A stretch of DNA of 64,000 nucleotides, taken from positions 62,690,476-62,754,475 of the forward strand of contig NC_021677.1 in NCBI RefSeq assembly GCF_000247815.1. The letters are read 5' to 3'. A model generated the notes under the pieces. The model searched no databases. It saw nothing but the letters and a program-made list of their open reading frames with translations, and was not told where the DNA came from. Below, in pieces: positions 29,985-45,760 of the stretch (the stretch's first letter is position 1; the number at the start of each line of letters is the position of its first letter). The translations under genes and the position numbers were made by a program. Origin of the DNA: Ficedula albicollis (Eukaryota > Chordata > Aves > Passeriformes > Muscicapidae).

Positions 29985-32320
29985 AGCTCCACTGTGTAAT
30001 TGCTTTATTTTCTGCTTATTAGTTCTTTACCAACACTACAGCCATATTGAGAACACAAAATTCCTGGGTACTTCAGTCAGGGAGATCACAGGCCACAAAC
30101 TCGGTCACTTGGTCGGACACGATTGAACGCCATTCAAAACTTACTCCATAAATTCACACGAACACAAATCGATGCACTTGGAACTCCAGACTGGTTTGTT
30201 TCGTACACAATTCCCACTTTATCCCACTGACAGCCACCACCTCGTGCTGAGGTCCAGCTACAGCCTAGAAAGGACGTGTTGGATGTGAAACCTGTGGGTT
30301 TTTGTTCGGTGGCCACAGCCGTTTATTTCTGACAGCTCTGCCACACCTTCCAGTAACTTTTTTCTCCCCCATCTCCTCCTCCCCGCTCCCCCCCATCAAA
30401 AAAAAAAAAAATCAAAAAATCCAGAAGCCAAAGCAATTTCTTTTCACCTACAAAACAGAATTACAAAGTTACTTCTAAGGGGATACAAAATTCCAAAGTC
30501 AACTTAATGCAAAAGGCTGCCCCAGCGCTTGGAAACACAGGAAACCAATTCAGACAAAAAATGAAGGTATTGAAGTTTTCATGTTGACTGAGAACGCTTA
30601 AGAAAGTTCAAGAACCATTAATAGAGCTTCAAGTTTTCCAGTTTAGGCATTTACTTTGTGCTTGGCTATTTTATTGATGCTCCAGAAGAAAACAGTAACC
30701 ATATTGTTGTAATTTTAAGTTTTTATACCACCACACTGTTCATTAAGTTACAGCAACAGGAAAAGAAAAATAAAAGCTAGAAAATAGAGCAATGATATTC
30801 CAATGGCAAAAAGCCTTGGATTAAAATAAACTAATCTCACTTCCTCTTCTTTAGGGCTGAGATGGAAGAGTTATTTCTACATTAAGCTTCTGCAGACTCT
30901 CTCTAATTCACAAAGTCCATCAATGCTCTATCTTCTAGCACCAAGGACCCATCCAGTCCCATTTGCAACCCACATCCAGAAAAGTCTTTTTTTGGAACCA
31001 TACTCTAAAAGGACTTTGAAGTGCTCCAAAGCATTGGATTTCAGAAGTGAATTCAGGATTTTTATCTTCCCATACATCTTTGGTAAGAGCTCCATGTACA
31101 AGTACTCAGCATGCAGAGTCACCACTGCAGCAATGTAGTGTAATGCCCCCAATTCCATGTAAAACTTATATTCTTGAAAAGAGAAAACAATTAAGGAAAA
31201 AAAAAAAAAAAAAGGAAAATAAAAGCCATTTTCTTCTGGTTTTGTAGCATACATTCCTAGAATTCCCCAAAGGAGTTTTAACTCCTTGAGGAAATCTGAA
31301 GTTAATCCTTAAGGCTGAATAAGAACCAGCTGCTTTAACAGTTTGTGCACCCAGCGTTAATTAATACTTGATTGAGTTTTTATGCAAATACTCGCTCTGG
31401 GTGGGGTTTTTGATTGGCCAGCCCCAGCTACAGGCTGTGACATGGCTAACGAGCTGCTTTGCCCTTTAAGAACTAATTATGGAAGTTTACATTCAGCGTC
31501 GATTCTCTCTCTCTCTCCCCTCCCCGCTCTCATTAGTTACTCAATGGGCCTCAGACATCCAACATAGTTCCCTTCCTACAGGACTACAGCAACACCCGGG
31601 ACCAGGGAGGCTCCAGCTGCTCGCAGGAGCTCGGTCCAGGCTTGGGAAACTAAAGCAAGAAGTGATTTCCTCAAAATGGCCATTCCTGATGTCAGAACTG
31701 CCAGGCTCGAGCAGAGCTCGGCACGGAACTCGCCCCTTCGTGAGGCTCCAGCATGGAAAAAGAACAATAATAATAACAACAACAATTTCCTTCTTTCTGT
31801 TGGAAAGAATCAGGAATCCTTTCAAGGTTTAGGTGTCTCCAGCTGCCTTGAGATGGAAACGAGAGGCAAGTCAGAGCTGGACTTTTGCCATAACATCTGA
31901 TTTAAAGTCAAACTCATTGCAACATTTTATTGCTGCATCTGCTGGAAAGAGCCTCGGCCCAGGGACTGACACCAAGTAGTAAAAAACTGCAACTAAACCT
32001 CACTGAAGACAAAAAACCAGCCCAGTGCCTACCCTGGAACTACAGCATCGTTCATGCCTTGTTTGCTATGTGGTGTGGGGAGCTGGTTTTGCATCCCTCC
32101 TCATGCATGATGTATGGGTCAGAACTTCCCAGCTGACATTCCAAAGCAGTTCTTACATTTCCCGGCGCCCGACACGCACTTTGAACACGTTACAGTGGAA
32201 TTCCCACTCTCTGCCACTGCAGGCAAGAATTCCCCTCATTAGCCTGAGCCGTGGAGCCAGACTGAGTCACTGTTTAGTTACAGATTAACAGAACTTTAAA
32301 AAAAAAAAAAAAAAAGTCCT

Positions 32321-32409
<89 letters not shown>

Positions 32410-33044
32410 AAAGTCCTTAATATAAAAAGACAGACTGCGGTTTGATTTTAAGCAACAATTTTCAGTTTACTAGATGAAGTCGACCTAGCAACATATCCTG
32501 CAGGAATGCAAAAAAGTAGCAATCTACAGCAAAGTGAGAGAAGAGAGAGAAAAAAAAATATATATATAATCAAAAAAGTAGACCCAGAAAGCATACACTG
32601 AAAATGGACCCCCTCCCCCAACATCCCCCAAAATAATCAAACCAGCAAAGGGCTATTGAGAGGAAAAAGGAAAAAAAAAAAAACCAAAAAAAAAGTTACT
32701 TAGCAAGTCTATAATGTGTCCTTCCCCTGTTTGCTGGAAGTCTGCCATAGCATCTAGTGCCTGTGTTCGTGTCACATTCGGAGGTTAGAGCATCCTAACG
32801 CCAAGCAGGAGGAGTTAGAACAGGAATCCAGCCAAGGGTGCAGGAGGAAAGGGTGGCAACTGGAGAAAGGTGATCATAATCCTATGGATGCGGTTTTGTT
32901 TTCACTTTTCAGTAGAGAATCATTCTTCTGGAAAGCCACGTGGGTTATTTATTTATTTTTTTTGTTTCTTTTAATTTTTTTTTGTTTAATTTTTTTTTTG
33001 TTTTGTTTCTTTAATTCTTTGTAGACTAAATAGTTCCTCTCCCA
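29985..33044 (-). other. ARF6: ARF6 3' UTR (inferred)
   Basis: About 3 kb of gene-free, AT-rich sequence follows the ARF6 stop on the minus strand. A distal AATAAA is at 30004-30009, with others at 30322 and 31926. A proximal pair of overlapping hexamers (32948-32957) lies about 90 nt after the stop and could give a short isoform. From memory, mammalian ARF6 has a 3' UTR of similar length. It carries A-rich tracts and the A/C/A block at 32.3 kb. Confidence 0.55.
32299..32412. repeat. A run / 78-base C run / A run in ARF6 3' UTR
   Basis: An A run and gtcctt precede C at 32322-32399, then a second A run and gtcctt follow. The same A-run-plus-gtcctt string therefore stands on both sides of the C run, as expected if one locus was represented twice around a bad join. 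Confidence 0.85.
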
Positions 33045-34640
<1,596 letters not shown>

Positions 34641-34721
34641 GGCACGGGGAGGGAGCGGCCCCGGCAGCGAGCCCCGGGCGGGGGATAAACCCGTAAACCC
34701 GGCCTGGGACGGGCGGGGGAG

Positions 34722-34835
34722 CCTGGCACAGGCGTGGCTGCCCTGGGTCCCTGGCAGTGCCCGAGGCCGGGCTGGGCAGGGCTTGGAGCAGCCGGGACAG
34801 TGGAAGTGTCCCTGCCGTGGCACGCTGCGCTGGGC
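34722..34835 (+). mobile_element. CR1 LINE, 3' fragment
   Basis: GC-shifted CR1 3' part: gtggctgccctgggtccctg, gcagggcttggagcagccg, gacagtggaagtgtccctgc. Its end is the start point of the 170-bp duplication that follows. Confidence 0.7.
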
Positions 34836-35118
34836 TGGGCTGGGCTGTGAGTCCCTTCCCGCCGCCCGGTCCGTGATTCAGCGATTCATCATCGCGTTTA
34901 TGACTCCACGTTGTCCCGGGTCACTCCCTGTGCTTCCCGCGGGTGGAACTCCGCGGATCAGCGCTCGGGACACGCGGGTCCCTGCCGTGGCACGCTGCGC
35001 TGGGCTGGGCTGGGCTGTGAGTCCCTTCCCGCCGCCCGGTCCGTGATTCAGCGATGCATCATCGCGTTTATGACTCCACGTTGTCCCGGGTCACTCCCGC
35101 GGATCAGCGCTCGGGACA
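34809..35118. repeat. Two-copy tandem duplication, 170-bp period
   Basis: tccctgccgtggcacgctgc at 34809 recurs at 34979. The second copy matches the first almost exactly but lacks about 25 bases (the tgtgcttcccgcgggtgg block). Both copies contain (gggct)n, gtgattcagcgat and gcgtttatgactccacg. The sequence is CpG-rich and lies about 1.3 kb upstream of ARF6. Confidence 0.9.
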
Positions 35119-35296
35119 CATCCCGAGCGCGGCTCGGAGCGCGCCCCGGGCTGTGCCGGGACACGGGACACGGGAGCGGTGCCAGGGACACGGGAGCGCC
35201 GCCGGGCTGCTCCTCCGGGCGGGGCTGCGGGGCGCGGGGCCCCCCCGGTTCCTGCTGAGCCAGCTGAGTGAATGGGGGAAGCGGCACCTGGAACAC

Positions 35297-35390
35297 AAAT
35301 CCCGCAAAATCCTGGAATCGCAGACTGCTCCGGGCTGGGAAGCGCCTTCCAGCCCTGCCGTGGGCAGGGACACCTCCCACTGGGATGTAC
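35297..35390 (-). mobile_element. CR1 3'-end fragment
   Basis: Antisense CR1 terminus: gcaaaatcctggaatcgcag, gggctgggaagcgccttcc, then gtgggcagggacacctccc. Short. Confidence 0.55.
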
Positions 35391-35618
35391 TTGATCACTT
35401 CGGGGTCTCCTGGAGAGCGCACTGCATTCTCTTGGGATTGTGTAGGGTTGACTTCCCTTTCCCTTCAAAAATACCGAATTTGGGGTTGATTTATATGGCT
35501 GATGTCCTGGCCCATGGAAAGCAATCCCTCCTGGAGCTGCCAAAGTGAATGCTTTGGTGTCATTAGGGTAACAGGTTCCCTATACTGCAGAATTATGAAG
35601 GGATCAAGTTGTTATCTG

Positions 35619-35722
35619 TGCAAGGTTGGTTTAGGTTGGAGATCAGGGAAAGGTTCTTCCCCCAGGGGTTGGATCTCTGAGGGTCCCCTCCAGCTCAGGA
35701 TTTTCCACCATTCTGTGATGTC
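35619..35722 (+). mobile_element. CR1 fragment of a second subfamily
   Basis: Sense CR1-like end: ttggagatcagggaaaggtt, cttcccccaggggttgg, tccagctcaggattttcc, accattctgtgatg. It resembles the subfamily seen at 40018. Confidence 0.55.
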
Positions 35723-36673
35723 AACAGGAGTTTTCGAGGAAGGCTTTGCTCTTTCCTGCAGGCAGCCAGGAGGGAGGATGCCAAGGAAAACACATCCCTG
35801 GCCTCTCCTGGAGAGGCTGTGCCAGGGTTCGGCCTGCTGACCCCGGGGCACTGCCAGAGTTCATGCTCTGGTGATTAAACCAGAAGATAATGCCGCTAAT
35901 TATCAGACTGGATTGGGATTTGCAGCAAGCCCTGATCCTGCTGGATGCAGCTGGTTCAGTCTCCTCTCTAGCATGGGATATTTATCTAAACAGAGAGCTA
36001 AATATTTGCAGGGCTAAAATTAACCTCAGGATGTGGATATTGGTGGGTTCTCACTTGGCTCTGCTCTGTGACTGTTTCTGTGCTGGTGAGTTCATTAAAA
36101 CAGGCACCATGAGACCACAAGGGTTCAGAATAATAGAGAAAGGTGATGTCAGGAGCTTTAAGGTCCTTCCTTTGCCCCTGAGCTGGAATCAGTTGTTCTT
36201 CTCTCAGCCTCGGAGCAGCTTTTTGTGCTGTCAGGAAATGACTTTTGGTGCTTTTGTTCTGACAGTGCAGAGCGTTGAGGGGAGGGTGTGACTGCGCTGA
36301 GCTTGCTCTGCTTTCCTTTTTGAGAGCTGAGAGGTTCCTCTGGGGCTTTCTCCCAGGACCCACCAAGTGAGGAGCGTGGATCTCAAGGATTAAATGCAAA
36401 TAAAGCACAGGTGGTGGAACATGGGACTGGGATACTCAGCCCCTCGTGCTGTGTCACCTCCTGGAACTGTGAAACCCCAGGAATGAGGAGCTGCAGGGTG
36501 GGGAAGGGCCCTTTCCATCAGCTGCTCCACTTTTTGTTCCTCAGGTCTCTCCTCTTGAATCTTGGGGGTTATTTTGCTTTGTTGTTGCATTGTCCCCATC
36601 CTTGGGGATTGGGGCCACACAGGGCTTGGCTTTGGCTTTGCCCTTTTCACCTTCCAGGAGAGTAAACAGCTGT

Positions 36674-36723
36674 CCTGAACTTTTCCTTCCTGAACTTTTC
36701 CTTCCTGAACTTTTCCTTCCTGG
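36674..36723. repeat. 15-bp tandem array, three copies
   Basis: cctgaacttttcctt repeated three times without mismatch, then a partial copy. Confidence 0.9.
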
Positions 36724-36848
36724 ACAAGTGATGGGACCTGTGCAGCACCTGCTGAGAGTTTCCCTGAGCTGCTCCTGCACTGGAGCCCTGTGGAGATCTC
36801 TGCCAGGGACTCAGTGACACTTCCTGCTCTGCCCCTCTCCCTCTGTAA

Positions 36849-37252
36849 TATAGAGATGGATGAGATATTTGGTTTTTTTTATGTAGAAAGCTGAATTTTT
36901 ATTTACATAGTTTATAGAAATAGAAGGTACTGTTAAGTCTAATTGGTTAATAATTTATTGAAATTTAGTGTATTGGTTGGTAAATGGTTAGTGTATATAT
37001 TCATTAATTTTTTCTTTTTCTGGATAGTTTACATTTTTCCTTTATGGATTCTTATGGGAGAGACTTTTATTTTTGTAGGTTTAATTGTTGTTCTTACAAG
37101 AATAGATCGTTATGTAAACCAATTTTTCTTCTTAGAATTCTTTTTTTTTAGGGGAACTTAACAGGTTAGTTGTTAACTTAGTTGGAATAGTAAGGCTTAA
37201 TTTTATAAGGCCTTTTTTAAATAAGGTTTTACTCATATATAACATCTCTTCC
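36849..37252 (+). mobile_element. Unclassified AT-rich repeat, copy 1
   Basis: About 400 bp matching 40294-40688 along its whole length at visibly reduced identity. Shared blocks include tatagagatgg, taattggtta, gttagtgtata, ggaacttaacaggttag and ataaggttttac. The ends read tgtaatatagag and atataaca, so TG...CA termini are possible and a solo LTR is one reading. I see no clear target-site duplication and no coding capacity. Confidence 0.6.
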
Positions 37253-38224
37253 GGCATGTCTCCAGGGAAGGAGCCTCCTCTCTGGGCACTCTGCCCCAGT
37301 GCCTGGGCACTGCACAGTAACAAATTCTTCCTCACAGGAGAAATGGGATTCACTCAGGCAAATGCTTTTCCACCGGGGCTGGGATTTATTCCCAAGGATC
37401 CTCCCTGCCCTGCAGGAAAACTTCCCAACCTCCCAGTCTGTGCACCAGGGGAAGATTCGTGCTTTTAAAGGAATTATTATTATTCCTGCTCTTTAGGAGG
37501 AGGGGTAGCAACAAGACATTTGAGCACTCAGCACTTGGGGTAGTTAAGATCTGCAATTAGTCACTAATAAACCCTGTGCAGTCAATCCTGGCAGCTCCAT
37601 CCCAATCCCGCAGGGAATGGGGCAGGAGCTGGGGAGAGAGCACCACCTACTTTCGGGACGTTTCACTGGAGAGCCCTGCTGGTTTCTGAGTGCACAGGAA
37701 GGAGGGTAAACAGGAAGCAAATGGAAATAACTTCAGTAAAGCAAAAAAAAAGAGGCTTTGCTGTCTGAGGGATCCCAGTGCTGGGCCCCTGCAGAGCCCC
37801 TGCAGCTCACCTGGGACAGGCAGGGCATAACACAGCCTTTAAAATGGGGTTTGGTTGGAAAAACAGGTTCTTATTTTTAGGGGAGTGACTTAAGCCACTG
37901 TGGGGTGGAAATGTGCCACCACAGACGAGGTCTGAGCAAAGCAGATTCTTCATGTCAGGATGGAAATAAATCTACTCCCTGTAGGCACCCTCAGGGAGAG
38001 AAATGCACCTCTGGGCACTACCTACTCCATACAGCTCAGTCTTACACTGCTGATTGAGTTTCAAGGTAAAATACCCAAAAAAGCACTTAAAATACCCAAA
38101 TATTTTTTAAATTACCTGAAAAATGGGAGCTATTAGGAGGGGTTTAGTTTCATACACCTGCTTGAGAATTAAAACTCTTCTCAGGTCCTTGGCAACCCCC
38201 AGTGGGTTACTGGGTAGCCTGCAG

Positions 38225-38322
38225 GAGTTAAATATTTTAAAAGTGAGTTAAATATTTTAAAAGTGAGTTTAATGTTTTAAAAGTAAGTTGAATATTTTAA
38301 AAGTGAGGTAAATGTTTTAAAA
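38225..38322. repeat. 20-bp tandem array, five copies
   Basis: Five imperfect copies of a unit like gttaaatattttaaaagtga, differing at one to three positions each. Confidence 0.9.
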
Positions 38323-39444
38323 GCCAGCGCTGGCTGACGGGGTGTCCCGTGCACCTGCTGGGGATCTACAGCTCAGAGAGTAAAAAGCAATTATGGTTGT
38401 AAAGTAATTAGGGGTTACAGCCTGGGGAGAAGGGCAGCAAATACCTGTGGCACCTTGTGGTGGCTCAGCTGGGCCTGGCTGCTCCTTATCTTTCCTTATC
38501 CATAAGGAACCTGCAGGAGGTGCAGGTACCAAGGTTTGCATTTATTGCTTTCCATGGATTTGTACAGCTGTGTTTCCATGGTCTGCCCCCCACCAGAGGT
38601 CCAAGTGCTGTCACAGCAACGTGAAACACCAAATTAACCAAACCTTGAGGAAGCTGGTACTCATCAATCAGAGAATTTTTTATCTCTTTGAGTATAAATC
38701 AAATTCCAATCACTTTGGACCATCAGGCCAGACCTGTTTTGATGTGGTGCAGCCCATCTTTCCTTGCTTCCCTCTTGACAGAGATGGGAAAAGCCTTTGT
38801 TGCACTGATCCTTCAAAGACCTTTGTGGTATCCAAGGAAGGAAAAGGGAATATAATAACACTCTGGGTTTAGTATCTGTGTTAGATAAATTCTCCTGTTG
38901 TGAAAACAAATTACATCCTCGATACAACAATAGCATTCCAGGGGTAGATTTGTCATGGAGATATGTGACACAATGGCCAAGTGTCCTGTGCTGGGTGAGT
39001 CAGGGAGAGAAGCCTTTCCCAGAGCACTTGGCCCGGGTCACTCCTGCCTGTGGACAGGGAGGGTTCCCATGGATGTCTCAGCCCTGTTTCCTGTGATTCT
39101 GGGTGCAGCAGCAGCTGGGATTGGCAGGAAGCTGAAGCTGAAACCTCCCAAGGTGTGTGTGCTGCAGGAAAGGGGCAGCAGAGACATCCCTGGACTTTCC
39201 CATTCTGTTAATGAAATGGAGGAGTGGAGGTGGGAAGGGGAGTTGGAAAATATCCTGACTGCAGCAGGTCTCTGTGAGCCTCAGTGTGCTGAAATGATCC
39301 TTCAGGATCCTCAAGAATCAAGAAAATCCTACAGGTATCATCAGGAGAAAGCCCTGTCCTGGTCTCCTGGAATTCATTCCTCCAGCTCCCTCTGGAAGTG
39401 AGGAAGAATCTCCAAAGTGACCTCCCAGCAGGAAAATCAGTCTG

Positions 39445-39812
39445 ACACCCTGGAGAGGAGAAGGCTCCAGGGAGAGCTCAGAGCCCCTGCCAGGGCCTGA
39501 AGGGATCCAGGAGAGCTGGAGAGGGACTGGGGACAGGGATGGGGGGACAGGACACAGGGAATGGGACACTGCCAGAGGGCAGGGATGGGTGGGATGTTGG
39601 GAATTGGGAATTCTTTATCCATGGGGTGGTGAGGTGTTGGTTTCAGTACCTTTGGCTGCCCCTGGATCCCTGGCAGTGCCCAAGGCCAGGTTGGACACTG
39701 GGGCTTGGAGCAGCCTGGGACAGTGAAAGGTGTCCCTGCCCATGGCAGGAGTGGAGTGGGATGGGATTTAATGTCCCTTCCCACACAAACCATCAGGGAT
39801 TCTATGATTCCA
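39445..39812 (+). mobile_element. CR1 LINE, 3' end (long copy)
   Basis: Sense CR1 with gggacaggacacagggaatg, gaattgggaattcttta, ctggatccctggcagtgcc, gcttggagcagcctgggac, tgtccctgcccatggcagg and accatcagggattctatga. One of the longer copies in the window. Confidence 0.85.
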
Positions 39813-40017
39813 GAATATTTAGGGGGTTTTTATATATCTTAGAACATCGAACAAGCTGGGTCCTCCTTTCCCAGAGTGTTCTCAGGAGCAGAGAGAGGAA
39901 ATGAAGAGGGGGGTTGAGACTGCCTGACCAAATCTCCACTTGCCAAAATCCTGGATCACCACCATGGCAGCACCTGCCTGAAACATCCTGAAGCCTTAAC
40001 AAGAATAATTTGATGCC

Positions 40018-40100
40018 CATGGTGGGGTTTTGGGGTGCCCTGTTCAGGAGCTGGACTGGATGATCCTTCTGCACCCCTCCAGCTCAGGGTATTCTGTGCT
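40018..40100 (+). mobile_element. CR1 3'-end fragment
   Basis: Sense CR1 end: tttggggtgccctgttcagg, agctggactggatgatcc, ccagctcagggtattctgtg. Confidence 0.65.
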
Positions 40101-40293
40101 CCTCTCCTGTGACTCTGCTGTGGCCTGGCCCTTGGAAGGAGGAGTTTTGGGGCTCAGAGGGATCCCCAGGCTGGTTCTTTGTGGGGCTGGAGCCTGGCTT
40201 AGCCCTAACTCTGTGCACAAAGCCACAGCTCCTGTGGGGAGCTCAGCTGGATCCTGCAGCAGCTGCTCCTGCTGGGTGGGATCCCACCTGCTG

Positions 40294-40688
40294 TTATAGA
40301 GATGGGCAGGATATTTGATTTTTTAAAATGCCGAATAGTTGAATTATTGTTTATGTAGTTTATAAGAATATTAGCAGGTGCTGTGTTAAATTTAATTGGT
40401 TATTAATTTATTGAAACTTGGTTTTATGAGTTGGTAATTGTTAGTGTATATGTTTATTAAACTTTTCTTTTATATTGTTTTTTGGGAAATGAATGTTTTA
40501 TATGGGTAGAACTTTCTTTTTTGTAGGTGTGACTTGTTTTTTCACGAGAATATTGTTATGTAAATGGATTTTTATTATTTTTTTTTTTCTCATGGGAACT
40601 TAACAGGTTAGCTTAGTTAGAATAGTAAATAGAATATATGTTTTATAAGGTTGTTTTTATGGTAAGGTTTTACTTATATGTAACATCC
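40294..40688 (+). mobile_element. Unclassified AT-rich repeat, copy 2
   Basis: Second copy of the element at 36849, same orientation and about 3 kb away, with ends tgttatagagatgg and tatgtaaca. The 3 kb between the copies contains a CR1 and no retroviral reading frame or primer-binding site, so two separate insertions are more likely than two LTRs of one provirus. Confidence 0.6.
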
Positions 40689-42681
40689 ACTGCCTGTGGG
40701 ATGATCTGCAGAGGGCAGGGCCCCCCTGGGCTCAGGGATGAGCTATCCCCAGCTCATTTTCCAGCTCAGCTTTTGCTTTGGTGCTGCCCCAGGGCACAGC
40801 TCTGTCAGACCCTCTGTCTGCATCCTCACTGTGCCTGGCCCCTCCTCAGCCTGCCAAGCCCATTCCCATCAGATTTCCTCTGGGAAATCACATAATTTCA
40901 TGCCCCTGCTGTCTCAAGTCCCTCCTGCTATGGTTTTTTCATGTGAGGGAAAATGTGTGTGTTTGTGGCAGGAAGAAGAATCCCCGTGTCAGTGGCAGGA
41001 GGAGGGGTGGAGGGAGGTGTTCAGTGTTTTTTCTGTGGGGATGGTTTATCTTTCTCCCCTGTTTGTGGATGCCAGGCCTCCCTCTCCTCATGCCTTGACC
41101 CCTAAATCATTTGGCTAAATCATTATCCTAATGCCTTTAGCCAAAACTCCAGCTGTCACCAACAGCTCTTCCTTAAGGAGATAAAAAGAGCCCAGAACAA
41201 GACCTGGGATCTGCCCCATGCAGCCCTGACACCCTTAAGGCTTCAGGTTTGTGCAGCACTGGGGAAAATCTTATTTCCCTTCCCTGAGATGGGATTGCCC
41301 TGTGGACTTTAGCCTGGACTTTGCTGCAGTGGCTCGGGGCAGGCTGGCAGAAGAGCTCAGACACTCCTGAGTGCATCTGGCAGGGCAGGAGGTGTGGCCC
41401 TGCCTTGACCTCTGCACTGGAGAAACACAATTCCATGAGCCATCCATGGGGAGAGAGAGCAGCCATAATTCCCATGGGATACCTGGGGCAGAGACAGAAG
41501 CAAATCACAGAGCTAAGATGAAAAATCCTCAGTGAAAGTGTCCCTAGGGAATCCCTGTTATGGCAGGGAATGGATAAAAGCAGGAAGCTCCTGAATTTTA
41601 CTCCTTGAGTTAGGTATTTGTTATTTTTCCATCCTTTGCTGAGAATCATTCAGCTCATTACACCTGCAGGGAGCAGGCTGCCTCTCGTTCTGCAAATCTG
41701 AGCTCTCTCTGGGCACATCCCAGAGCAGGAGCTGCAACAGCATAACCCTGCCTGTCTAAACCAAAGTATTGTGTTGGATGCTGACTTGAAGAGCTAAATG
41801 TTGCTCGCTGTGCCTGCTGCTGCAGCACCGAGGAGTTCCCGCCTCTTTCGGGGTCTTTTCCCCTCGGACCCAGCCGCCTTTGTGAGCTCTCTGTGCCCTG
41901 GAGCAGGGAAAGGCAAAGGCGTTCCCAGGGATGCTCCTCCTGGAGGCGCCGCGCCTGCCGCGCCCACGCGGGCGTGCTCAGGTGTTGGTGGGATGTGTTG
42001 GGATCGGGATCCCAGCAGTGTGATTGTTAAACCGGGAAACGCCGGCTCGTGTGCGGGATTTCCCTGCGAGTCAGTCCCAGCCCTCCCTCCAACGCTGCCG
42101 TTCCAGCGCCCAGCAGCCTCTCATGACTCTGCTCCGCTCTTGGCTGTCACAGCTCACTGCGTCCTCGGCTCTGAGCTTTACACTCCCAGGAAAACGCTGC
42201 CAAACCGGGAAGCTTTGCTCTCCGAGGAGTTTTTCAAAGCAGGACATCCCTGATCTGCTCGGTCCGGAGCTGTGCCGCACTTGAAATGGAAACAGCATCA
42301 GGCTGCGCCTCCTCCGGCTCCAAGTGAGGCGCTCGGGCTTCTCAGCAGCTTAAACCTCCTCAAAAACCATTCCTGCCTATCCAAGCGTTTCGAAACATAA
42401 ACCAGAGGGAGCTCAAGGACATTGCCTCAGTTCCCCAGTGCCACTGTGTGGCCAGGCAGAGCTCACACAGGACGGATGTCAGGGAGTGTGCAGAAGAGCT
42501 GCTCTGGTGGTTTGTGGGTGGGATCCGAGCGCTGGGAAGGCTGAGGTTGGGATTTTGGGCTGCAGTTGTTGTGCTGGTGGGAGTTCAGTGTGGATATGGT
42601 GCTCCAATCCTCAATCCCACTGTGAATCTCTGGTGACAATGCCCAAATTGTGTAAGAAGTGAAGAATTTGGGTTTGTGCTA

Positions 42682-43865
<1,184 letters not shown>

Positions 43866-43868
43866 TCA

Positions 43869-43911
43869 TGACGTCACGCAGCAGGCGTGGCCGCTCCGCC
43901 CCGTGACGTCA
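43869..43911. promoter_or_regulatory. Two CRE sites in the RPS29-7SL promoter
   Basis: Perfect palindromic TGACGTCA octamers at 43869-43876 and 43904-43911. The second lies 50 to 43 bases before the 7SL start, the position at which vertebrate 7SL genes carry an ATF/CREB site needed for Pol III transcription (established knowledge). The first is about 105 bp upstream of the RPS29 start. Confidence 0.7.
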
Positions 43912-43953
43912 CCGCTGCAGAAGCTCGTATCTGCGGCGGAGCGGGCTGCGAGC

Positions 43954-44254
43954 GCCGGGCGCGGTGGCGCGCGCCTGTAGTCCCAGCTGCCGGGGAGGCT
44001 GAGCCCGACGGATCGCTTGAGCCCAGGAGTTCTGGGCTGCCGTGCGCTGTGCCGAGCGGGCGTCCAAGCTAAGGCCGCCATCAATATGGTGACCCGCGGG
44101 GAGCTGCGGGACACCAGGTTGACTAAGGAGGGGTGAACCGGCCCAGGTCGGAGACGGAGCAGGTCAAAGCTCCCGTGGCGGTCAGTAGCGGGATCGCGCC
44201 TGTGAATAGCCACGCCAGCGTAGCCTGGGCAACACAGAGACACGCGGGCTCCCC
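43954..44254 (+). ncRNA. RN7SL: 7SL RNA (signal recognition particle RNA)
   Basis: RNA scaffold of the signal recognition particle, about 300 nt. It begins gccgggcgcggtggcgcg and carries the Alu-domain core (cctgtagtcccagct, gaggctgagcccgacgg, atcgcttgagcccagg), the S-domain (catcaatatggtgacc, ggaggggtgaaccggccc, ggtcaaagctcccgtg) and the closing strand (gatcgcgcctgtgaatagcc, tagcctgggcaacacag). It ends at TTTT 44255-44258, a Pol III terminator. It differs from the human sequence as I remember it at scattered paired positions. With an intact promoter and terminator, it looks like a functional gene and not a processed copy. Confidence 0.95.
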
Positions 44255-44258
44255 TTTT
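44255..44258 (+). terminator. Pol III terminator of 7SL
   Basis: A run of four T directly after the closing strand of the 7SL RNA. Confidence 0.7.
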
Positions 44259-44259
44259 G

Positions 44260-45247
<988 letters not shown>

Positions 45248-45449
45248 AGCGGGGCCCGGCCCGGTGGGTCCTGGTTCTGCCCCGGGTCCTGGTTCTGGTT
45301 CTGTCCCCGCTCCTCCTTCTGGCCTAGTCCTGGCCGGTTTCCCCGCCCCGCCGTAGTCTCAGCTCTGGGGGCTCTGCTCCTCCATCGTGTCCTGCCCTCA
45401 CAGCTGTGCCCGGTCTCGCTCAGCACTGCCCCTCCCTCAGCCCCTCTGC

Positions 45450-45760
45450 CATCCCACCCCTGCCATGGCAGGGACACCTCCCGCTGTCCCAGGCTGCTCC
45501 AAGCCCCGTCCAGCCTGGCCTGGGACACTCCCAGGGATCCGCACCTTATCTGGGCACCCTGTGCCAAGGCCTCACCTCCCTCCCAGCCGGGAATTCCCAA
45601 TTCCCAATATCCCACCCATCCCTGCCCTCTGGCAGTGTCCCATTCCCTGTGTCCTGTCCCTCCATCCCTTGTCCCCAGTCCCTCTCCAGCTCTCTGGGGC
45701 CCCTTTAGGCCCTGGCAGGGGCTCTGAGCTCTCCCTGGATCCTTCTCCTCTCCATGTGAA
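45450..45760 (-). mobile_element. CR1 LINE, 3' end in NEMF intron 1
   Basis: Antisense CR1: catggcagggacacctcccg, caggctgctccaagccccg, ctcccagccgggaattccc, ctctggcagtgtcccattcc, ctgtgtcctgtccctcc and tggatccttctcctctcc. One of the longer copies. The rest of intron 1 up to 46336 shows nothing I recognise. Confidence 0.85.

Noticed and set aside
36849..40688. One full provirus with two LTRs and a 3 kb interior
   Set aside because: The interior has CR1 and simple repeats, no primer-binding site or polypurine tract at the expected places, and no retroviral frame. The two copies are also too diverged for a recent pair.
41798..42253. Open frame of 151 codons beginning MLLAVPAAAAPRSS
   Set aside because: No domain, signal or neighbouring exon supports it, and its length is unremarkable for GC-rich DNA.
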